From NCBI RefSeq assembly GCF_000526215.1, contig NZ_JAFQ01000004.1, positions 2,418,001 through 2,482,000 of the forward strand: 64,000 nt of DNA, given 5' to 3'. Below are positions 17,318-26,055 of this stretch, piece after piece (the first letter of the stretch is position 1; the number at the start of each line of letters is the position of its first letter). The notes under the pieces are model-generated. The model saw only the letters and a list, made by a program, of their open reading frames with translations, searched no databases and was not told the origin of the DNA. Source of the stretch: Nocardia sp. BMG51109. Its GTDB lineage: Bacteria > Actinomycetota > Actinomycetes > Mycobacteriales > Mycobacteriaceae. A program made the translations under genes and the position numbers.

Positions 17318-18406
17318 TCAGTTCAGGCGCGTGCCGTCGGCCGGCGCGAAGAAGTAGATGTGCTCGGGAGTCGCTGTGAGCGTGAGCTTGTCGCCCTTGG
17401 CCGGCGGGTTGCGCCAGTCGGCCCGGGCGACCACGGTCTCGCCCGTACCCGGCGTACCGTCCTCGCCGAGGGTGCGGCCGTAGATGTAGGCGTCGGAGCC
17501 GAGCTCCTCGACCACGTCGATCTCGATCGCGATGCCGTCACCCGTTCCGGCGAGTTCGAAATGTTCCGGCCGGATGCCGACCTCCACGGTTCCCTCGACC
17601 GCGTCGGTGACCGTGCGGGGCACCGGCAGCGTGTGGCCGCCCAGCGTCACGCCCTCGGCCTGCACCGGCAGCGTGAACAGGTTCATCGCCGGCGACCCCA
17701 TGAAACCGGCGACGAACAGGTTCGCCGGATCCCGGTACAGGTCGCGCGGGGTCGCACACTGTTGCAGCACACCGTCTTTCAGCACGGCCACCCGGTCGCC
17801 CATCGTCATCGCCTCGACCTGGTCGTGGGTGACGTAGACCGTGGTGGTGGCGAGCCGGCGCTGCAACTGCGCGATCTGGGTGCGGGTCTGCACGCGCAGC
17901 TTGGCGTCCAGGTTCGACAGCGGCTCGTCCATCAGGAACACCTGCGGCTGCCGCACGATGGCCCGGCCCATCGCCACCCGCTGGCGCTGACCGCCGGACA
18001 GCTGCTTGGGCTTGCGGTCCAGGTACTGCGTCAGATCCAGCAGCTCGGCGGCCTCGCGCACGCGCTGCTCCTTCTCCACCTTGGGCACCTTGGCCATCTT
18101 CAGCGCGAAGCCCATGTTCTCCGCGACCGTCATGTGCGGGTAGAGCGCGTAGTTCTGGAACACCATCGCGATGTCGCGCTCCTTGGGCTCGGCGTCGGTG
18201 ACGTCCTTGTCGCCGATCAGGATGCGCCCGCCGTCGACGTCCTCGAGCCCCGCGAGCATGCGCAGCGAGGTGGACTTGCCGCAGCCGGACGGGCCGACGA
18301 GGACCAGGAACTCGCCGTCGGCGATCTCCAGGTCCAGCTTGTCGACGGCGGGTGTGGTGGCGCCCGGGTACACCCGGGTCGCGCGGTCGAAGGTGACCGT
18401 GGCCAT
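17318..18406 (-). CDS. sugC: sugar ABC transporter ATPase, SugC/UgpC-type
   Basis: 362-residue MalK-family ATPase. Walker A GPSGCGKS, signature LSGGQRQRVAMGRA, Walker B VFLMDEPLSNLD and the switch His in VYVTHDQVEAM. The C-terminal 120 residues are the TOBE regulatory domain (VGIRPEHFEL). It stands alone, flanked by HxlR and a methyltransferase, while the matching permeases and binding protein lie at 7758-11072. In many actinobacteria such an ATPase (MsiK type) serves several importers, so the pairing with LpqY-SugAB is probable but not exclusive. Confidence 0.9.
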   Translation of the reverse strand: MATVTFDRATRVYPGATTPAVDKLDLEIADGEFLVLVGPSGCGKSTSLRMLAGLEDVDGGRILIGDKDVTDAEPKERDIAMVFQNYALYPHMTVAENMGFALKMAKVPKVEKEQRVREAAELLDLTQYLDRKPKQLSGGQRQRVAMGRAIVRQPQVFLMDEPLSNLDAKLRVQTRTQIAQLQRRLATTTVYVTHDQVEAMTMGDRVAVLKDGVLQQCATPRDLYRDPANLFVAGFMGSPAMNLFTLPVQAEGVTLGGHTLPVPRTVTDAVEGTVEVGIRPEHFELAGTGDGIAIEIDVVEELGSDAYIYGRTLGEDGTPGTGETVVARADWRNPPAKGDKLTLTATPEHIYFFAPADGTRLN

Positions 18407-18683
18407 CGTGAATCAATCCCTTCACCGGCAGGAACGTGCCGGACGATCCGAGTAGAGGGTGGGTGCGGCCAGGCCGCAGGCAGCGATCTTACTGGGCCGG
18501 TGCCGGGCGGGTGGGTGAACGTCCCGTGTCGGGCGTGAACGTTTCCGGGTCCGTTCTCGCGATTACCGGACGGTTCCCGGGCGATGCTCGAAAGACTGTT
18601 TCGGGGGGTTAATTTCGATCTATCCCCGACCACCTGTGCCTCGGCTCGGGCCCGGCCGCCGCCATCATCGACAGGGAGCCGAG

Positions 18684-19922
18684 ATGATCGATACCTCTGC
18701 ACATCGACTGCTGCGTATCGCGGAGACGATCGCGGATGGATCCGTGCGGCTCCGGCTTCGGCTGTGGGACGGCAGTGCGGCTGGGGAGGACGGGCCGGTG
18801 GTGGTGTTTCGCAATCGGAATGCCTTGCGGTGGATGTTGTTTCGGCCGGGGGATCTCGGTGTGGCACGGGCCTACGTCAGCGGTGATCTCGACATCGAGG
18901 GTGGTCTCGTCGACGTCGTCCGGGAGTTCATGGGCGCCACCGGGCATGCGTTCGACGATCTGCTGGCCCCGCGGGTCCGGCCGACCCTGGCGCGGCTGGC
19001 CGCATTGGCCGCCATCGCGGATCTGCTGCGCCACTCCGGGGGTGTCGGGCTGCCGCCGCGGCCGCCCGCCACGGAGGTGGCCCGGGCCGGGCTGCGGGGT
19101 GCGGCGGCCGTCCGGCACCACTACGACCTGGACGACGAGTTCTACCGGCTGATGCTGGGCCCGTCGATGGTGTACTCGGGCGCCGTCTGGAAGTCCCCGG
19201 CACAATCGACCGACCTGGAGGCGGCGCAGCTCGCCAAGCTGGATCGGGTCTGTGAACGCCTGGAACTGCAACCCGGGATGCGGCTGCTCGACATCGGTTG
19301 CGGCTGGGGCGCTCTGGCCGTCCACGCGGCCCAGCATTACGGCGTCGACGTGGTGGGCGTGACCCTGGCGCGCAACCAGGCCCGCTACGCGCGCGAACTC
19401 GCCGGCCGGTGCGGAGTTTCCGATCGGGTCGATATCCGGCTGTGCGATTACCGCGACATCACCGACGGGCCGTTCGACGCGGTCTCCAGCATCGAGATGA
19501 CCTTCCACCTGGACGCCCGGGCCCGCCGCGCGCACGCGCGCACGGCATACGACCTGCTGCGGCCCGGCGGCCGGCTGTTCTGCCACGAGATCACGGCATC
19601 GCGCAGAGGCCGTCTGTTCCAACGGTTTTCCGGATTCATCACCGCATACATCTTCCCGGAGATCGACATTCCCACGCGCACGTCCGCGATCGACTGCCTC
19701 GAGTCGGCCGGCTTCGACGTGCACACGGTCGAGGACCTGCGCGACCACTTCACCGCGAGCCACCGGGCCTGGCTGCGCAATATCGAGGAGAACTGGGACG
19801 CTGCGGTCTCGGCGATCGGCGAACAGCGGGCCCGCGCCTGGCGGCTGTTCGCCGCGATGTCGGTGGTCGGCTGCGAGATGCGCAATATGAGCGTCACCCA
19901 CACCGTTGCCCGGCGGCCGTGA
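18684..19922 (+). CDS. cyclopropane-fatty-acyl-phospholipid synthase family methyltransferase
   Basis: 412 residues. An N-terminal SCP2-like domain (ALRWMLFRPGDLGVARAYVSGDLDIEG) precedes the SAM-dependent methyltransferase domain: HHYDLDDEFYRLMLGP, Walker-like SAM loop LDIGCGWGALAVHAA (202-216) and GVTLARNQ. The motif that normally reads GMFEHVG, with the bicarbonate-binding Glu, is SIEMTFHLD (269-277) here, so the activity may differ from classical cyclopropanation; it may instead methylate or methylenate a lipid. ATG at 18684 has GGGAG 5 nt upstream. Single gene. Confidence 0.85.
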   Translation: MIDTSAHRLLRIAETIADGSVRLRLRLWDGSAAGEDGPVVVFRNRNALRWMLFRPGDLGVARAYVSGDLDIEGGLVDVVREFMGATGHAFDDLLAPRVRPTLARLAALAAIADLLRHSGGVGLPPRPPATEVARAGLRGAAAVRHHYDLDDEFYRLMLGPSMVYSGAVWKSPAQSTDLEAAQLAKLDRVCERLELQPGMRLLDIGCGWGALAVHAAQHYGVDVVGVTLARNQARYARELAGRCGVSDRVDIRLCDYRDITDGPFDAVSSIEMTFHLDARARRAHARTAYDLLRPGGRLFCHEITASRRGRLFQRFSGFITAYIFPEIDIPTRTSAIDCLESAGFDVHTVEDLRDHFTASHRAWLRNIEENWDAAVSAIGEQRARAWRLFAAMSVVGCEMRNMSVTHTVARRP

Positions 19923-19998
19923 GCGGGAGCGTGGCCGGTTCGGTGAGTCCTGCACAGAATCCACACATTCGGCGCAAACCATCTCCACCGTCGGTCCT

Positions 19999-20004
19999 TA
20001 GGGT
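19999..20004 (+). promoter_or_regulatory. candidate -10 box (TAGGGT), leaderless two-component operon
   Basis: TANNNT box 8 nt before the response regulator ATG at 20013, with no separate ribosome site. Confidence 0.4.
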
Positions 20005-20012
20005 CTCAGGGT

Positions 20013-20705
20013 ATGGAACCGATCCACCCGCACCGCGGCGGGCGCCGGATTCTCGTCGTCGAGGACGAGCCGGCGATCGCGGACTCGATCGCCGTGCGGC
20101 TGCGTGCCACGGGGTTCGAGGTCACCATTGCCTGTGACGGACCGGCCGGGGTCGCCGCCGCCGAGGCCCACGCGCCGGATCTGGTGGTGCTCGACCTCAT
20201 GCTGCCCGGCTTCGACGGACTCGAGGTGTGCCGGCGCATCCAGGCCCAGCGGCCGATTCCGGTGCTGATGCTCACCGCCCGCGCGGACGAGACCGACATG
20301 CTGGTCGGGCTCGGCGTGGGCGCCGACGACTACCTGACGAAACCGTTCTCGATGCGCGTGCTCACCGCGCGGGTCAACGCGCTGCTGCGCCGGGTCGCGC
20401 GGGCCGGCGGCTCCGATGCCGCCGTGGTCGTCGGCGATCTGCGGATCGATCTCGAACAGCGGCGGGTGTGGCGTGCCGACGCCGAAAAGCAGCTGACGCC
20501 CTTGGAGTTCGAGCTGCTGACGTATCTCGCGCGCCGTCCGCGGGCGGTGTACTCGCGCGACCAACTGCTCGGTGACGTGTGGGGATGGGCCGACGCGTCC
20601 GGAACGCGGGTCGTCGACAGCCACGTCAAAGCCTTGCGGCGCAAGCTCGGTGCGGATCTCATCCGCACCGTGCACGGCGTCGGATACGCGTTGGAGGTGC
20701 GATGA
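20013..20705 (+). CDS. OmpR-family response regulator
   Basis: 230 residues. Receiver domain with acidic pair VVEDEP, phosphoacceptor D61 in VVLDLMLPG and K110 in DDYLTKPF; C-terminal winged helix (TPLEFELLTYLARRP, ending VDSHVKALRRKLG and VHGVGYALEV). First gene of an operon with the kinase (ATGA overlap) and probably the DUF4153 protein. Target genes and signal unknown; an alpha4-beta5 linker of normal length is present. Confidence 0.95.
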   Translation: MEPIHPHRGGRRILVVEDEPAIADSIAVRLRATGFEVTIACDGPAGVAAAEAHAPDLVVLDLMLPGFDGLEVCRRIQAQRPIPVLMLTARADETDMLVGLGVGADDYLTKPFSMRVLTARVNALLRRVARAGGSDAAVVVGDLRIDLEQRRVWRADAEKQLTPLEFELLTYLARRPRAVYSRDQLLGDVWGWADASGTRVVDSHVKALRRKLGADLIRTVHGVGYALEVR

Positions 20706-21721
20706 CCTCGACCCTCGCCGACCGGATCGGGGCACGGCTGCCCCGGCCGCTGGATCCGGTCCGCTCGATCAAGCTGAAGCTGGCCATCCTGATGGTGTGC
20801 TCGGGCGGTCTCGCCTTCGCGTTCTTCAGTGTGCAGATCGGCTGGATCCCGCCGCTGACGACCGTGGTGGCGTTGCTGATCGCGCTGGTCACGTCGCAAA
20901 TCTTGGCGCACGGCATCACCCGTCCGCTGCGGGAGATGACGGTCGCGGCGCAGCGGATGGCCGACGGCGACTACTCGCACCGGGTCCGGGCCACCTCCCG
21001 CGACGAGGTGGGGCAGCTGGCCGACGCGTTCAACACGATGGCGGCCGATCTGGCCGCCGCCGACCAGCAGCGCCGCGACTTCATCGCCAATGTGTCGCAC
21101 GAACTGCGCACCCCGATCACGGCGGTGACGGCCGTGCTGGAGAACCTCGTGGACGGGGTGGCGGACTCCGATCCGGAGACGTTGCGCACCGCCCTGACAC
21201 AGACCGAGCGCCTGGGCCGGCTGGTGTCGGAGCTGTTGCAGCTGTCCAGCGTCGAGGCGGGCGCGATCGCGCTGGACCGCGAGACCATCCGGGTCGAGCG
21301 GTTGTTGGCCGACGTCGTGGCCGAGGCCGAGGCGGCGGTCGCCGCGGCGGGGCGCGGGGTGCGGGTGACGACCTCGGCGCGGCCCGAACTCCTCGTGCAT
21401 GCCGATCGGGCGCGCCTGCACCAGGTGCTGCTGAACTTGCTGGACAACGCCGCTCGGCACGGACCGGCCGGGGGCACGGTATGTCTCGCGGCCTACGCCA
21501 CCGCCGACGGCGTCGTGCTCGAGGTGAGCGACGAGGGTCCCGGCATCCCGCCGGCCGATCGGGCCCGGGTGTTCGAGCGATTCACCCGCGGCGGGCGCTC
21601 CGAGGGCGGCGGCACCGGCCTCGGCCTGGCCATCGCCCGGTGGATCGTCGGCCTGCACGGCGGCACCGTCGCCGTCGCGGACCCCGGTTCCCGAATCCGG
21701 GTGACCTTGCCTTCCCCGTAG
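20702..21721 (+). CDS. two-component sensor histidine kinase
   Basis: 339 residues. Two adjacent membrane helices (about 27-45 and 50-69) with almost no external loop, so it probably senses something in the membrane or from a partner protein. HAMP region (GITRPLREMTVAAQRMADGDY), H-box H133 in VSHELRTP, N-box LLNLLDNAARHG, G1 EVSDEGPGIPP and G2 GGGTGLGLAIAR. ATG at 20702 overlaps the regulator stop (ATGA). The DUF4153 membrane protein 85 bp downstream is a candidate sensory partner. Confidence 0.95.
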   Translation: MTSTLADRIGARLPRPLDPVRSIKLKLAILMVCSGGLAFAFFSVQIGWIPPLTTVVALLIALVTSQILAHGITRPLREMTVAAQRMADGDYSHRVRATSRDEVGQLADAFNTMAADLAAADQQRRDFIANVSHELRTPITAVTAVLENLVDGVADSDPETLRTALTQTERLGRLVSELLQLSSVEAGAIALDRETIRVERLLADVVAEAEAAVAAAGRGVRVTTSARPELLVHADRARLHQVLLNLLDNAARHGPAGGTVCLAAYATADGVVLEVSDEGPGIPPADRARVFERFTRGGRSEGGGTGLGLAIARWIVGLHGGTVAVADPGSRIRVTLPSP

Positions 21722-21806
21722 CTTCCCCGTCCCCGCCCCTCTCCCGAATCCCGGACCGCACCACCGGTCGCGGGACGATCCCGCACGCCTACCGGAGGTA
21801 TTCACC

Positions 21807-23807
21807 ATGCCGCCCACAACCGTCCCGACTCCCGTGGTCACGCCGGCGGAATCTTCGAAGAGACCGGTGCCGCAACGAATCCCCCCGCGATGGACGCGGG
21901 TCGCGGTGCCCCGCGGTGTTCTACCGGCGACCGTCGCCGCGGGCGTCGCCGGCGCGATCGCGATTCCGCTCGATCGCCCCGGTGTCGGGTGGCTGCTGGC
22001 CGCGCTGGTCTGCGGCGCTGCGATTGTTGTTGTCGACCGCGGTGCCCGGCGCGCGGCGGCCACTACTTCCCTGAACCCGCCCCCGGCGGTCGCACCGTCC
22101 GGCATCGAGGCCGAGGCAGACGCCGAGATCTGGAAACCGGGACCGGCGAGGAAAGACCCGAAAGAACCGGCGGCGGAACGTCTTGTCGATCCCTCCGAAC
22201 CCGGCACGGCGACGTCCGGCCCGGCGGGCGACGACGTTGGCGATCCGGACGCGACGGACATGGAAGAGTGCTCGCGCCCCGCCGTTTCCGCATCGGGGCC
22301 GGGCACCGAGACGCCGGAGATCGATATCTCGCCCGAGACTCGGGTATGGCGACAGATCCTCGCGGGCATCGAGGCGACCGCCGACCAAGAAGGTACCGAG
22401 GCGACCGCCGACCGAGCGGGTACCGAGGCGACCGCCGACCGAGCGGGTACCGAGCCGAACGCCGACCAGACGAGCACCGAGCCGAACGCCGACGAGTCCG
22501 CCCTGGAATCGGCCACCGCTGTTCCCGGCACGCCGCGCACGGAACCCGAGGGGGCCGACAGGGAAGCCGGCACCGCCGAACCGGTTGCGCCACAGCCGTA
22601 TCGAGGACGTCGATGGTGGGCTGCTCTCACTGTGGCGCTGTTGTCGGTGGGTACTTGGCGGGCCTCGGGCTGGCTGTTCGCCTGCTGCCTCGCGGCCGCG
22701 ACGGTGACCGGATCGCTGGCTCTGGTGGGCCGGCGGTCGGCGTTCGGCATGTGGTTCGATGCGTTCGCCGTGCCGTGGTCGGCCCTGACGGTGCCGCCGT
22801 GGCTGTTCCGTGCCGCCTCGAGTCGCGGCGGCGGAACGCGGGGCGTGCGAGTCGGGGTGTCGCTGGCGGTGACCGTGGTCATGCTCGCGGTGTTCGTACC
22901 GCTGCTGGCGGGAGCGGACGCCGTCTTCGCGAGCCTGCTGAGCGCGGCGGTACCGGATCTGGATGCGGCGTCGGCGGCAAAGGGACTGGCGGCGTTCGGG
23001 ATTGCCGCGGGTGTGGTCGCCGGCGCGCTGTATCTGCTGGCCGGCCCGCCGCCGCCCGCGACTCGGCAGGAAGGCGCCGATCGGCGCGGACTCCGATGGC
23101 GAACCGCGGAGTGGGCGCTGCCGGTGGGCACGCTGACCGTGCTGTTCGCGGTCTTCGTGGCCGTCCAGCTGGCCACGCTGTTCGGCGGCGACGACTATGT
23201 GCAGCGCACCGCCGGCCTCACCTATGCCGAGCACGCGCGCCAGGGGTTCTGGCAGCTGTCGGCGGTGACGATCCTGACGTTGGCGGTGATCGCCGCCGTA
23301 CTGCGATGGGCCGTGCAGGATCGCGGTACCGACCGCAACCGGTTGCGCGCCCTGCTCGGTGCGGTGGCGGTGCTGACCCTGGTGATCATCGCCTCCGCGC
23401 TCTACCGCATGTGGACCTACCAGCAGGCCTACGGTTTCACCGTGCTGCGCCTGCTGGTGGAGGTGTGCGAGCTGTGGATCGGCCTGGTGTACGTGCTGGT
23501 GCTCGCCGGGCTGATCCGGTTGCGCAGGCGGTGGCTACCGCGGGCGGTGATCGGCACGGCGGCGGTGACCCTGCTGGCGCTGGCCGTCGTGAATCCGGAG
23601 CGCCTGATCGCCGACCGGAACATCGATCGCCGGCAGGCGGGCAAGAACATCGACACCGTGTACCTGAGCGGCCTGTCCGCCGACCTCGCCCCCGCGGTGG
23701 CCCGGCTGCCGGAACCACAGCGCGCACCGGTACTCGAGGCGATACGTGCGCATTCGGACGGATCCGGTTGGCAGAGCTGGAATCTCGCGCGCGAAGGGCT
23801 GCGCTGA
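21807..23807 (+). CDS. DUF4153/DUF4173-type membrane protein with repetitive acidic segment
   Basis: 666 residues. Residues about 20-80 hold two hydrophobic segments; 90-265 are a hydrophilic acidic stretch including five 9-residue repeats (EATADRAGT type); from about 270 a polytopic membrane domain of ten or so helices contains the family motif YAEHARQGFWQLSAVT. A soluble C-terminal tail of about 75 residues includes NIDRRQAGKNIDTVYL. ATG at 21807 has GGAGG 8 nt upstream. It follows the two-component genes on the same strand and is probably their co-transcribed partner. Biochemical function unknown. Confidence 0.85.
   Translation: MPPTTVPTPVVTPAESSKRPVPQRIPPRWTRVAVPRGVLPATVAAGVAGAIAIPLDRPGVGWLLAALVCGAAIVVVDRGARRAAATTSLNPPPAVAPSGIEAEADAEIWKPGPARKDPKEPAAERLVDPSEPGTATSGPAGDDVGDPDATDMEECSRPAVSASGPGTETPEIDISPETRVWRQILAGIEATADQEGTEATADRAGTEATADRAGTEPNADQTSTEPNADESALESATAVPGTPRTEPEGADREAGTAEPVAPQPYRGRRWWAALTVALLSVGTWRASGWLFACCLAAATVTGSLALVGRRSAFGMWFDAFAVPWSALTVPPWLFRAASSRGGGTRGVRVGVSLAVTVVMLAVFVPLLAGADAVFASLLSAAVPDLDAASAAKGLAAFGIAAGVVAGALYLLAGPPPPATRQEGADRRGLRWRTAEWALPVGTLTVLFAVFVAVQLATLFGGDDYVQRTAGLTYAEHARQGFWQLSAVTILTLAVIAAVLRWAVQDRGTDRNRLRALLGAVAVLTLVIIASALYRMWTYQQAYGFTVLRLLVEVCELWIGLVYVLVLAGLIRLRRRWLPRAVIGTAAVTLLALAVVNPERLIADRNIDRRQAGKNIDTVYLSGLSADLAPAVARLPEPQRAPVLEAIRAHSDGSGWQSWNLAREGLR
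22371..22505 (+). repeat. five 27-bp coding tandem repeats
   Basis: Units begin at 22371, 22398, 22425, 22452 and 22479, encoding EATADQEGT, EATADRAGT, EATADRAGT, EPNADQTST and EPNADESAL. Units 2 and 3 are identical in protein sequence. The repeats preserve frame and could vary in copy number between strains. Confidence 0.9.
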
Positions 23808-23845
23808 TAAACCTCGGAACACACACCGTCCGGGCCGTTCTCGCA

Positions 23846-23851
23846 TAGTCT
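23846..23851 (+). promoter_or_regulatory. candidate -10 box (TAGTCT) for leader peptide transcript
   Basis: TANNNT box 7 nt before ATG 23859. The start of the enzyme gene (23897) is too far away to be leaderless from it, which points to an upstream reading frame. Confidence 0.45.
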
Positions 23852-23858
23852 GGATGCC

Positions 23859-23900
23859 ATGCCAGTCTGTCGGTCCGTGCCGGATCGTGGAACATCGTGA
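23859..23900 (+). CDS. 13-residue upstream leader peptide
   Basis: ATG at 23859 opens MPVCRSVPDRGTS and stops at TGA 23898-23900, overlapping the GTG start of the oxidoreductase (GTGA). A TAGTCT -10 box sits 7 nt upstream of the ATG, so the peptide is probably the first thing read on a leaderless mRNA. The GTG itself has no good ribosome site, so its translation would depend on termination of the leader. Contains one Cys. Prediction from layout only. Confidence 0.4.
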   Translation: MPVCRSVPDRGTS

Positions 23901-24850
23901 GGGCCGTCGTCTACGGCCGCTACGGTGGCCCGGAGGTGCTGTCGATCGCGGAGGTGCCGGTACCTGCGCCGAACGAGAAGCAGGTCCTCGTCCGGGTCCA
24001 TGCCACCTCGCTCAACCTGTCGGACTGGGAGTGCCTGCGGGGGAAGCCGTTCTATTCGCGTATCGACGGATTGCGGGCGCCGGGGCGGCGGATTCTCGGT
24101 TCCGACATCGCCGGACGGGTCGAGGCCGTGGGCTCCGCTGTCACCCGGTTCCGGCTCGGTGACGAGGTCTATGGTGACAACCTTTCGCTCAAGGGAGGTT
24201 TCGCCGAGTACGCGGTGGCTCCCGAGTCGGCCTTGGCCCGCAAGCCGGAGTCGCTGACGTTCGCCGAGGCGTCGACGCTGCCGCAGGCCGGGGCGATCGC
24301 GCTGCAGGGCACGGCGGGCGCCGGTCCCGGCACGTCGGTGCTGATCAACGGGGCGGGCGGCGGCTCGGGGGCGTTCGCGATCCCACTCGCCAAGAACGCC
24401 GGCGCGCACGTGACCGGGGTGGACAACGGCGCCAAGCTGGAGTTCATGCGCTCGGTCGGGGCCGACGAGGTGATCGACTATCGCACTCGGGATTTCACCG
24501 CAACCGGGCCGTACGACCTCGTGCTCGATCTCGTGGGCTACCGCTCGGTGTTCGCGTACCGAAGGGCGCTCGCCCGCGGTGGCCGGTACCGCTGTGTCGG
24601 GGGTACCACGCGGGTACTGCTGCGGCTCGTGACGGCCGGAGCGCTGGTCGGCGCCGTGACCGGCCGCCACCTGGGGGTCCTGGTCGTGAAACCGGGCCCG
24701 CCGCACTTCGTTCCGCTCGCCGAACAGTGCGTCGCCGGCCGGGTCGGCATCCGTATCGACCGCAGTTTCTCCCTCGACGAGGTGCCCGAGGCCCTGGCGC
24801 ACGTCGGCGAGGGGCGGGCCCTCGGCAAGGTCGTAGTCGAGATCCCGTGA
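23897..24850 (+). CDS. zinc-free MDR / quinone oxidoreductase-like NADP(H) enzyme
   Basis: 317 residues. GroES-like N-terminal domain (VRAVVYGRYGGPEVLSI; LGSDIAGRVEAVG) and Rossmann domain with the glycine-rich loop NGAGGGSGAFAIPLAK. The zinc-ligand Cys/His residues of alcohol dehydrogenases are absent, placing it with quinone or enone reductases. GTG at 23897 is the only reasonable start in frame; it overlaps the stop of the 13-residue leader. Substrate unknown. Confidence 0.88.
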   Translation: MRAVVYGRYGGPEVLSIAEVPVPAPNEKQVLVRVHATSLNLSDWECLRGKPFYSRIDGLRAPGRRILGSDIAGRVEAVGSAVTRFRLGDEVYGDNLSLKGGFAEYAVAPESALARKPESLTFAEASTLPQAGAIALQGTAGAGPGTSVLINGAGGGSGAFAIPLAKNAGAHVTGVDNGAKLEFMRSVGADEVIDYRTRDFTATGPYDLVLDLVGYRSVFAYRRALARGGRYRCVGGTTRVLLRLVTAGALVGAVTGRHLGVLVVKPGPPHFVPLAEQCVAGRVGIRIDRSFSLDEVPEALAHVGEGRALGKVVVEIP

Positions 24851-24914
24851 GCCGGAAGAGGATAGTTCCGCGCCCGCGCTGTAACGCCGCGCGCCGAGAG
24901 GGGCACTGAGAGGC

Positions 24915-25421
24915 ATGTCCTCGATACGACTGTCCCGGCCCCGGCTGCTGGCCGGCTTCGCGATCTGCCTGGTCTTCGCGCTGGCGATCGGACTCTATCT
25001 GTTCCAGCCCTGGCGGTTGTTCACCACGGTCCGGGTGGACGAGGCCGCCGTGGTGGCGGCCGACGGTCAGGCTCCGCCGGTGGTCGCGATGGGAACCTTT
25101 GTCTCTCATGAGCATTCGACCTCCGGCTCGGCGAGTCTGCAACGCGCGCCGGACGGCACGGCGACGCTGCGGATCAGCGACCTGCGCACCTCCGACGGAC
25201 CCGCCCTGCACGTCTGGCTCAGCGATCAGCCGGTGCGGCCGGACGACTGGCACAACCTCGACGACGGGCGGTACATCGACCTCGGCGCGCTGAAGGGCAA
25301 CCAGGGCAACCAGAACTATCAGGTGCCCGCCGGGACGGACCCGACCGGCTTCGACACGGTGACGATCTGGTGCGAACGGTTCAGCGTGTCGTTCGGCGCG
25401 GCGGCCCTCGTCCAACCCTGA
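24915..25421 (+). CDS. DM13 domain membrane-anchored protein
   Basis: 168 residues. A single N-terminal helix (LLAGFAICLVFALAIGLYLF) anchors an exported DM13 domain (about 58-168): MGTFVSHEHSTSGSASL, GPALHVWLSDQ, YIDLGALKGNQGNQNYQVP and the conserved Cys in TVTIWCERFSVSFGAA. DM13 domains are proposed redox or electron-transfer modules. It lies 64 bp after the oxidoreductase, same strand. Confidence 0.88.
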   Translation: MSSIRLSRPRLLAGFAICLVFALAIGLYLFQPWRLFTTVRVDEAAVVAADGQAPPVVAMGTFVSHEHSTSGSASLQRAPDGTATLRISDLRTSDGPALHVWLSDQPVRPDDWHNLDDGRYIDLGALKGNQGNQNYQVPAGTDPTGFDTVTIWCERFSVSFGAAALVQP

Positions 25422-25470
25422 ACGATTACCGAAAAACCTTGGTGTATAGGTTGTTTCCGAGGAGGCCGCC

Positions 25471-26040
25471 GTGTCGTCGACCGCTCTGCCCACCGTCGCT
25501 TCCTGGCGGCACGAAGGAGCGCGCGTGGGATTCGAGGCCGCGTTCTTCGCCGATGACGAGCGCGGCCTGCAAGTCGAAGGCACCACCACGGCCACCGAGG
25601 ACGGGACGCCCTGGGTCGTGGATTACCTGATCCGCCTGGACGAATCCTGGGTGACCCGGTACGCGCGGATCACGAGTCGTTCCCGCGGCGCCACCACGGT
25701 CACGGTGATCGAGGCGGACGGGGTGGGCGGCTGGCACATCGACGGTGCCCCCGCGCCCCGGCTGGAGGGCTGCCTGGACCTGGATCTGGAGGCCTCGGCA
25801 ATGACCAACACCTTTCCCGTGCACCGGTTGCGCCTGGAAACCGGCCGCGCGATGTCCGCACCGGCGGCCTACGTCCGTGCGGCCGGGCCGGCGGTGGAGC
25901 GTTTGGAACAGACCTATACCCGTTCCACCGAACGGCATTACGACTACACCGCACCGGAGTTCGGGGTGGCCTGTCGCCTGACGTACGACCAATTCGGCCT
26001 GATCCTGAACTACCCCGGCCTCGCCACCCGCATCACCTGA
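25471..26040 (+). CDS. putative glycolipid-binding protein (PF06475 family)
   Basis: 189-residue cytoplasmic protein. The family pattern is clear: VDYLIRLDESWVTRYARI, GVGGWHIDGAPAPRLEGCLDLDL and the late TERHYDYTAPEFGVACRLTYDQFGLILNYPG. In Pseudomonas the fold is a beta-rich barrel similar to LolA-type lipid binders. GTG at 25471 has GGAGG 5 nt upstream. It converges with the thioesterase gene (15-bp spacer). Confidence 0.85.
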   Translation: MSSTALPTVASWRHEGARVGFEAAFFADDERGLQVEGTTTATEDGTPWVVDYLIRLDESWVTRYARITSRSRGATTVTVIEADGVGGWHIDGAPAPRLEGCLDLDLEASAMTNTFPVHRLRLETGRAMSAPAAYVRAAGPAVERLEQTYTRSTERHYDYTAPEFGVACRLTYDQFGLILNYPGLATRIT

Positions 26041-26055
26041 CGATCGTGCGCCGCA

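Noticed and set aside
20330..23176. 948-codon minus-strand open frame opposite the two-component and DUF4153 genes
   Set aside because: No recognisable domain, biased composition, and complete overlap with three genes having clear motifs.
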